8,278 bases of DNA from an uncultured Bacillota bacterium (lineage in GTDB: Bacteria > Bacillota > Clostridia > Peptostreptococcales > Anaerovoracaceae). Shown here in pieces: positions 1-5,306 of the stretch (positions are counted from its first letter, which is position 1; each line of letters opens with the position of its first letter). The DNA lies in the NCBI GenBank assembly GCA_949287115.1, contig CASEFF010000164.1:1-8278 (forward strand). The letters run 5' to 3'. Both the position numbers and the translations under genes were made by a program. The notes under the pieces are model-generated. The model was not told where the DNA came from. It searched no databases and was given only the letters and a program-made list of their open reading frames with translations.

Positions 1-56
1 ATACCTTGCCCTGACGTATGCGGCAAGTGTTTCGGATTCTGATCTGATTGCAATAC
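1..56. other. Left-edge sequence, no gene assigned
   Basis: This short stretch lies beyond the hairpin that ends groEL. In one plus-strand frame a fragment (reading roughly IPCPDVCGKCFGF) ends in TGA at 40-42, just before the hairpin at 57-101. That would suit the tail of a convergent plus-strand gene. Thirteen residues are too few to assign anything, and another plus-strand frame is open straight through the hairpin, so openness alone means little here. Confidence 0.15.
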
Positions 57-101
57 AAAAGCGGGCTGAAGCGACACATCGTGCACGTCAGCCCGCTTTT
101 T
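57..101. terminator. Bidirectional terminator-like hairpin after groEL
   Basis: Positions 57-69 (AAAAGCGGGCTGA) are exactly complementary to 88-100 (TCAGCCCGCTTTT), giving a 10-bp GC-rich core stem extended by A-T pairs, with an 18-nt loop. On the minus strand the stem is followed by TTTT and then GTATTG, about 30 nt after the groEL stop, so it is the natural end of the groES-groEL transcript. On the plus strand the stem is followed by TTTTTATAT, an even better U-tract. It could therefore also stop a convergent gene entering from the left edge. The stem is certain; activity in each direction is inferred. Confidence 0.85.
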
Positions 102-132
102 ATATCGTCTTTCTTTTATCCGATAGGCCTGA

Positions 133-2077
<1,945 letters not shown>

Positions 2078-2078
<1 letters not shown>

Positions 2079-2182
2079 TATGCCATCTCCTTTACTTTTC
2101 GTTTAATTTCGAACAGTGCCGCTGCCCCATCGCCTGAAGCATCGGCGTCTGCTGTCTTCGCGATCTTCTTGTTAGCACTCAT
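2078..2182 (-). CDS. Possible 34-residue leader ORF between CIRCE and groES
   Basis: Too short for routine gene calling. An ATG at 2180-2182, formed by the last two bases of the CIRCE spacer and the first base of its right arm, opens a frame of 34 sense codons. The frame ends with TAA at 2078-2080, whose last A is the A of the groES ATG (TAATG), the classic geometry of translational coupling. The predicted peptide is charged and alanine-rich, starts MSANKKIAKTADADASGDG, and ends in a basic helix-like stretch EIKRKVKEMA. The groES ribosome binding site lies inside its last codons. Against it: no Shine-Dalgarno sequence precedes the ATG, which would sit only about 12-16 nt after the expected transcription start, and an open frame of this length is not rare by chance. 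I recognise no family. It may be a real coupled leader peptide or simply an open untranslated leader. Confidence 0.25.
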
Positions 2183-2198
2183 TATTTATGAGTGCTAA
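2172..2198 (-). promoter_or_regulatory. CIRCE operator (HrcA binding site), perfect match
   Basis: TTAGCACTC (2172-2180), a 9-nt spacer, and GAGTGCTAA (2190-2198) match the canonical CIRCE inverted repeat at all 18 arm positions. CIRCE is bound by the HrcA repressor, whose activity is maintained by GroEL, so free chaperonin feeds back on its own synthesis. The element lies directly downstream of the -10 hexamer, across the expected transcription start, so bound HrcA should block initiation. The 9-bp inverted repeat would also form a hairpin at the very 5' end of the mRNA. Confidence 0.97.
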
Positions 2199-2202
2199 CT
2201 AT

Positions 2203-2231
2203 AATTTACAGCCATTTCCCCGTTTTGTCAA
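2203..2231 (-). promoter_or_regulatory. Sigma-A type promoter of groES-groEL
   Basis: On the minus strand there is a perfect -35 TTGACA (2226-2231), a 17-nt spacer, and a -10 TAAATT (2203-2208, 4 of 6 matches to TATAAT). The expected start is near 2195-2197, within the CIRCE right arm. This is the standard HrcA-type arrangement: a vegetative promoter with a repressor site rather than an alternative heat-shock sigma factor. The -35 begins only about 10 nt after the ogg stop codon. Confidence 0.85.
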
Positions 2232-2240
2232 CCACCTTTT

Positions 2241-3128
2241 TCAAATTTCTTTGCAGTGGGTTATGTAATAGAAAAGATACTGCTGGGCAATACCCCCGTA
2301 ACGCCCGAAATGCTCTTCGGCAAACCGCTCCATTCCTTTCAGATCCTTCTCATCGAAGCCGTAAAGCCCGTTCATCACCTTTCTGACCCATACGTCTATG
2401 GGGAACCTGTCCAGCTTTCCCATGGAAAAGAGCGCTATACAGTTTGCCACCTTGGGTCCCACGCCGCAGTACCGCGTCAGCGCATCGAAGGTCTCCTTCG
2501 AGGACACTTCCTCCGAGCCGAGGCGCTCGAGGCTTTCGACGCCTTCCTCCGCCACCTGCCGCGCCGTCTCTATCAGATACTTCGCCCTGTATCCCAGCCT
2601 GCACGGAGCCAGATCCTCCACATCGGCCGCAGCCAGCCTTTCCGCATCCGGCAGGCTGTAAAACTCACGGCCGCAAAACTCGCCCGTCTTCTCCCCGAGG
2701 GTCTCCGCCAGCGAGTTGATGCACTTCTTTATCCTGGGGATGTTGTTGTTCTGGGATATTATAAACGAGATAAGAGTCTCCCATTTCTCCTGATTCAATA
2801 TCCTTATACCCTGTCCGTATTCTATGGCGCGCGCCATGACTTCGTCGCCTGCCGCCAGCTCCTTCTTGATGCTGCCGTAGTCCCTGTCAAGATCGAGATA
2901 TCTCCTCCATACGTTCTCGAATTCCTCCTCATCGGACCCGTATATCGTCAATATACGTTCTTTCCCGTCGTAATCCATGAGAGCCTGCCTGCCATACGCC
3001 GTCCCCATATACCTGCCTTCTTCATCGCGCTCCCAGCGAAAACACTGTCCGCAGTCGAATATGTGATCGAGATCCATATCCGCCACGCCTTCCACGACCG
3101 TCGCTCCGTCCCTTTCCCTTACTATCAT
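2241..3128 (-). CDS. ogg: 8-oxoguanine DNA glycosylase/AP lyase (Ogg1 type)
   Basis: Base-excision repair enzyme that removes 8-oxoguanine opposite cytosine and nicks the abasic site by beta-elimination. The 295-residue protein has the N-terminal OGG domain with GQCFRW (27-32), whose glycine contacts the oxidised base in human OGG1; the SQNNNIPRI segment (125-133) equivalent to the NNN minor-groove motif; and a helix-hairpin-helix GPD motif CGVGPKVANC (221-230). Lys226 is the expected Schiff-base nucleophile, and Asp245 (PIDVW) follows 19 residues later, the same spacing as Lys249-Asp268 in human OGG1. Gln282 and Phe286 match the human Gln315/Phe319 base-pocket pair. The ATG (3126-3128) overlaps the previous gene's TGA as ATGA, implying translational coupling. 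A GAAGGGAT ribosome binding site lies in that gene's 3' end. No hairpin terminator separates ogg from groES. Confidence 0.93.
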   Translation of the reverse strand: MIVRERDGATVVEGVADMDLDHIFDCGQCFRWERDEEGRYMGTAYGRQALMDYDGKERILTIYGSDEEEFENVWRRYLDLDRDYGSIKKELAAGDEVMARAIEYGQGIRILNQEKWETLISFIISQNNNIPRIKKCINSLAETLGEKTGEFCGREFYSLPDAERLAAADVEDLAPCRLGYRAKYLIETARQVAEEGVESLERLGSEEVSSKETFDALTRYCGVGPKVANCIALFSMGKLDRFPIDVWVRKVMNGLYGFDEKDLKGMERFAEEHFGRYGGIAQQYLFYYITHCKEI

Positions 3129-3931
3129 ATCAATCCCTTCACTTCCATATCCAGCCTGTTGACATTGAATGACGTCATTTCCTCTATCATGCCGGCGGCC
3201 TTTTTCTGAAAGCCCTTCGCCGCCTCCGGTATATCGGCGCCGTATCTGAACGTCGCCGCCACATATATGTCTATGCCTTCCTGCATCCTTACGATACCTA
3301 TCCTGTTTATCTCCGCCACGTGACGATCCTCACGCTTCACCCCTTCTATTATATCCATCATCGCCTTTTCGGCTATCTCATAGCTTCCCAGATAACTGTA
3401 TGTCGGCCTTACCACCGATTTCTCGGATATGTCCCTCCACGGACCTATCTCCTTCAGCAGCATCCTGACGGGCATCATGAAATATCCGGAAAACTGACGC
3501 TTGAGCTGGAATGCCGGCACCGGTATCACGTGCTGGCCCATCTCGTGCCGCTGTTTTCGCGCCGTCTCCCGCTGAGTTTCCGTCGTTATATCCTCTATGT
3601 ATATCCGCTCGCCGATCCGCCCTATATCAAGGCGCGCAGCTATCATCTCCACCATCCTGTCGGAAGTCCCGATGACGAGCATGGAGGAAGGTCTTATCTT
3701 CCTTATGGCAGCCACGACGTCGTCCCTGTGACCGTCGTCCGTAAAGAGGGCCGTCTTGACCGCACCGATGGTGGTCTCCTGTCGCTTTGCCGATATGCCC
3801 GCTATTACCCTGTTGCGGCATATGAAAAGTCCGTCGTCGATTATGCTTTCTATATTCAGCTCTCTGCACAGATTTACAGCCTGAAAGCTCTTTCCGGTGC
3901 CGCTCTTGCCTATAAGTCCGTAAACTTTCAT
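3125..3931 (-). CDS. P-loop NTPase with C-terminal Asp23/Gls24-like domain
   Basis: Function unknown. The 268-residue protein begins directly with a nucleotide-binding P-loop, GKSGTGKS (8-15), followed by a hydrophobic-acidic IIDDGLFI stretch (30-37) that may serve as a Walker B-like or metal-binding site. Further segments look conserved in style: SMLVIGTSDRMVE (83-95) and HVIPVPAFQLKRQFSGYF (134-151). Residues about 172-266 resemble the Asp23/Gls24 (DUF322) fold: a stretch beginning VVRPTYSYLGSYEIAEKA, then an IEGV segment, a FRYGADIPEAAKGFQ segment and a closing NVNRLDMEVKGL strand. There is no signal peptide or membrane segment, so it is probably cytosolic. The ATG at 3929-3931 has TGAGGAA (3938-3944) upstream. 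Its stop overlaps the ogg start (ATGA), so the two are co-translated. Related proteins occur in other Firmicutes as far as I recall, without an assigned role. The P-loop call is firm; the Asp23-like call is moderately firm. Confidence 0.8.
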   Translation of the reverse strand: MKVYGLIGKSGTGKSFQAVNLCRELNIESIIDDGLFICRNRVIAGISAKRQETTIGAVKTALFTDDGHRDDVVAAIRKIRPSSMLVIGTSDRMVEMIAARLDIGRIGERIYIEDITTETQRETARKQRHEMGQHVIPVPAFQLKRQFSGYFMMPVRMLLKEIGPWRDISEKSVVRPTYSYLGSYEIAEKAMMDIIEGVKREDRHVAEINRIGIVRMQEGIDIYVAATFRYGADIPEAAKGFQKKAAGMIEEMTSFNVNRLDMEVKGLI

Positions 3932-3932
3932 C

Positions 3933-3961
3933 TTGAATTCCTCACAAAGGTTTGTTATAAT
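3933..3961 (+). promoter_or_regulatory. Promoter of the ferredoxin gene
   Basis: TTGAAT (3933-3938), a 17-nt spacer and a perfect TATAAT (3956-3961) give a strong vegetative promoter, with transcription expected to start near 3968, about 37 nt before the ferredoxin ATG. The -35 and spacer overlap the ribosome binding site of the divergent P-loop gene (start codon 3929-3931). The -10 core TTATAA (3955-3960) is symmetric, so the minus strand reads TATAAC across the same bases. Confidence 0.8.
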
Positions 3962-4004
3962 CAGCTTGTCATTTGATGAGATAATCTTAAAGGAGGTATA
4001 TAAA

Positions 4005-4178
4005 ATGGCTTATGTGATCAAAGACTCTTGCATCAACTGTGGTGCTTGCATCGATGAATGTCCTACAGAAGCTATTTCAGCCGGAGACGCTATGCATGTC
4101 ATTGATGCCGATAAGTGCATCGACTGCGGCGCTTGCGCAGGCGCATGTCCTGTAGACGCTCCAGTTGAAGAAGACTAA
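4005..4178 (+). CDS. 2[4Fe-4S] ferredoxin, clostridial type
   Basis: Small soluble low-potential electron carrier for anaerobic metabolism (partners typically include pyruvate:ferredoxin oxidoreductase, hydrogenase and Rnf). The 57-residue product carries two full cluster motifs: Cys9-x2-Cys12-x2-Cys15-x3-Cys19-Pro and Cys38-x2-Cys41-x2-Cys44-x3-Cys48-Pro. The first three cysteines of each motif bind one cubane and the fourth binds the other, as in clostridial ferredoxins. An acidic tail (PVEED) ends it. The start is the ATG at 4005-4007, preceded by a near-perfect AAAGGAGGT (3989-3997) at 7 nt. A longer in-frame start at 3933 falls in the promoter and is rejected. This is the only plus-strand gene and appears monocistronic, bounded by its own promoter and the hairpin at 4204-4232. 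The very strong translation signals fit an abundant protein. Confidence 0.97.
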   Translation: MAYVIKDSCINCGACIDECPTEAISAGDAMHVIDADKCIDCGACAGACPVDAPVEED

Positions 4179-4203
4179 GAGAGAACATATATCATCTGAA
4201 ATT

Positions 4204-4232
4204 AATAACCGTTTCGTAACGAAACGGTTATT
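4204..4232. terminator. Bidirectional terminator between ferredoxin and rex
   Basis: AATAACCGTTTCG (4204-4216) pairs with CGAAACGGTTATT (4220-4232), a perfect 13-bp stem with a 3-nt loop. The plus strand continues TTTAATTTG and the minus strand continues AATTTC after the stem. The hairpin lies 25 nt after the ferredoxin stop and 28 nt beyond the rex stop, so it can end both convergent transcripts. The flanking U-tracts are interrupted, so efficiency is uncertain. Confidence 0.85.
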
Positions 4233-4260
4233 TAATTTGTATTCACTTTTTGATGTTTAC

Positions 4261-4911
4261 CTACTTCTTTTCTTCCTGATTTCTGTTCCTGTTCATGTGA
4301 TATGCCAGCGAATGCAGGCTGTCGCTTATGTGCATGTTCTCAACAGCGACGTGAGTAGGCGTCTCTATATCCACCGGAGCGAAGTTCCACAGACCTCTCA
4401 CACCGGCGAAGCACAGCTTATCAGCCACTTCCTGAGCCGATTCCTTTGTCGTACATATTATACCGATATCGATATCGTTGTTTTCGACGAATTCGACGAT
4501 CCTGTCGTAGTCCATCACTTCGATATCGTTTATCTTCATGCCTATCAGCTTCGGGTTTATCTCGAATATGCCACAGACTATGAATCCCGTCTTGTAGTAA
4601 TATGTATGATTGGCGATCGCCTGACCCAGATTGCCGGCTCCCACGATCACCATCTTGTACTGCTTGTCCAGTCCCAGAATGGCGCTTATCTCGTTGTAAA
4701 GGCCATCCACGCTGTAACCGTATCCCTGCTGACCGAATCCGCCGAAATTGTTGAGATCCTGTCTGATCTGGGAAGCGGTGTACCCCGTAAGATCACTGAA
4801 CTCACTGGATGATATCTTGTCTATGCCTTTCTTGCGCAGTTCCCTCAGATATCTCCTGTATCTGGGCAACCTCTTTATCACCGCATTGGAAATCTTGGTC
4901 TGTCTCTTCAT
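4261..4911 (-). CDS. rex: Redox-sensing transcriptional repressor Rex
   Basis: Dimeric repressor that senses the NADH/NAD+ ratio: it binds DNA when NADH is low and releases it when NADH rises, derepressing fermentative and respiratory genes. From the ATG at 4909-4911 the product is 216 residues, the normal Rex length. It starts MKRQTKISNAVIKRLPRYRRYL, followed by the winged-helix segment SQIRQDLNNFGGFGQQGYGY (47-66), a Rossmann nucleotide loop VGAGNLG (90-96) and the C-terminal NFAPVDI (176-182) and VENMHISDSL segments. An in-frame TTG at 4945-4947 would add 12 residues and overlap acpP, but they do not look like Rex, so I reject it. The ribosome binding site is weak (GAAGAG), 19 nt after acpP, suggesting coupling to acpP translation. 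I see no complete Rex palindrome in the window. Confidence 0.97.
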   Translation of the reverse strand: MKRQTKISNAVIKRLPRYRRYLRELRKKGIDKISSSEFSDLTGYTASQIRQDLNNFGGFGQQGYGYSVDGLYNEISAILGLDKQYKMVIVGAGNLGQAIANHTYYYKTGFIVCGIFEINPKLIGMKINDIEVMDYDRIVEFVENNDIDIGIICTTKESAQEVADKLCFAGVRGLWNFAPVDIETPTHVAVENMHISDSLHSLAYHMNRNRNQEEKK

Positions 4912-4930
4912 GATAAGCTCTTCACACGAT

Positions 4931-5158
4931 CTACAGTCTTGACTCAACGTAGCTTACGATATCGCTTACCGTCTGGAACTTCTCAGCGTCTTCGTCCGGA
5001 ACTTCGATGTCGAATTCATCTTCGATGGCCATTATGATCTCAACAGCATCGAGAGAGTCGGCTTCCAGATCCTTCATGAGATGAGTCTCCATCGTAACCT
5101 TATCTTCTTCAACTCCGAGCTGTTCTGCGATTATTCCCTTGATCTTGTCTAATGTCAT
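4931..5158 (-). CDS. acpP: Acyl carrier protein
   Basis: Carries growing acyl chains on 4'-phosphopantetheine in type II fatty acid synthesis in the cytosol. The 75-residue product is very acidic and shows the conserved [19 protein letters not shown] segment. Ser35 in the DSL motif is the site modified by holo-ACP synthase, and helix II and the [13 protein letters not shown] region follow as in AcpP. The ATG at 5156-5158 is preceded by GGAGGT (5166-5171) at 7 nt. An upstream in-frame ATG at 5228-5230 overlaps the -10 hexamer and cannot be the start. acpP is the first gene of a two-gene unit with rex and has its own promoter. No other fatty-acid synthesis gene lies nearby, so it is a detached acpP locus. 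Its two flanking palindromes are candidate control sites. Confidence 0.96.
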   Translation of the reverse strand: MTLDKIKGIIAEQLGVEEDKVTMETHLMKDLEADSLDAVEIIMAIEDEFDIEVPDEDAEKFQTVSDIVSYVESRL

Positions 5159-5201
5159 GATATATACCTCCATCACAAAATATACTGTTTCTATATGCTT
5201 T

Positions 5202-5216
5202 AGGGATATTATCCCT
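5202..5216 (-). promoter_or_regulatory. Palindrome in the acpP leader
   Basis: AGGGATA-T-TATCCCT is a perfect 7-bp inverted repeat around one base, located about 7-20 nt after the predicted acpP transcription start. It could be an operator just downstream of the start, or a short 5' hairpin in the mRNA (6-bp stem, 3-nt loop). I cannot match it to a known regulator. The symmetry is seen directly; a role is inference. Confidence 0.45.
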
Positions 5217-5228
5217 GCGGCTTCCAAC

Positions 5229-5257
5229 ATTATAGAGTATGAATACTCTTATTGCAA
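5229..5257 (-). promoter_or_regulatory. Promoter of acpP-rex
   Basis: On the minus strand TTGCAA (5252-5257, 4 of 6 to TTGACA), a 17-nt spacer and a perfect TATAAT (5229-5234) form a clear vegetative promoter, with the start expected near 5222 and a leader of about 65 nt. The spacer is almost filled by a palindrome. A 7-T run on the minus strand lies just upstream (5268-5274) and could act as an A/T-rich upstream element. Confidence 0.8.
5234..5249 (-). promoter_or_regulatory. Palindromic candidate operator in the acpP promoter spacer
   Basis: AGAGTAT-GA-ATACTCT is a perfect 7-bp inverted repeat with a 2-nt centre, lying between the -35 and -10 hexamers of the acpP-rex promoter (it shares one base with the -10). 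A dimeric repressor bound here would block RNA polymerase. It does not fit the Rex palindrome (TTGTGA-N6-TCACAA type), and I do not see a FapR or FabT consensus in it. The regulator is unknown. Confidence 0.5.
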
Positions 5258-5306
5258 TAGTTTTGGCAAAAAAACCGGCGTCACCGCTCCCCTGCCATAG
5301 AGCCCG

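Noticed and set aside
2256..3209. 317-codon plus-strand open frame antisense to ogg
   Set aside because: It lies fully opposite the well-supported ogg gene and the end of the P-loop gene, has no recognisable domain, and has no good ribosome binding site. It is a shadow of the opposite coding strand.
3320..3976. 218-codon plus-strand open frame antisense to the P-loop gene
   Set aside because: No domain or ribosome binding site, and it runs through the ferredoxin promoter; treated as a shadow.
3933..4004. N-terminal extension of the ferredoxin from an upstream ATG
   Set aside because: The extension covers the -35, the -10 and the strong ribosome binding site; the ATG at 4005 has ideal spacing and gives the normal ferredoxin length.
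4165..4812. 215-codon plus-strand open frame antisense to rex
   Set aside because: It would start inside the ferredoxin 3' end and run through the terminator hairpin; the opposite strand encodes an unmistakable Rex.
4912..4947. TTG start for rex, 12 codons upstream
   Set aside because: The added residues do not resemble Rex and would overlap acpP; the ATG at 4909-4911 gives the family-typical length.
5173..5178. Possible Rex operator half-site (TTGTGA on the minus strand) in the acpP leader
   Set aside because: The matching TCACAA half at the required spacing is missing, and the site sits next to the ribosome binding site.
5159..5230. N-terminal extension of the acyl carrier protein
   Set aside because: The upstream ATG overlaps the -10 hexamer, so it precedes the transcript start; the ATG at 5156-5158 has GGAGGT and gives a standard 75-residue ACP.
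5265..5306. Rho-independent terminator after the ABC-F gene
   Set aside because: There is a 7-T run on the minus strand (5268-5274), but the best stem before it (CGG/CCG around a short loop) is only 3-4 bp, too weak to call with confidence.
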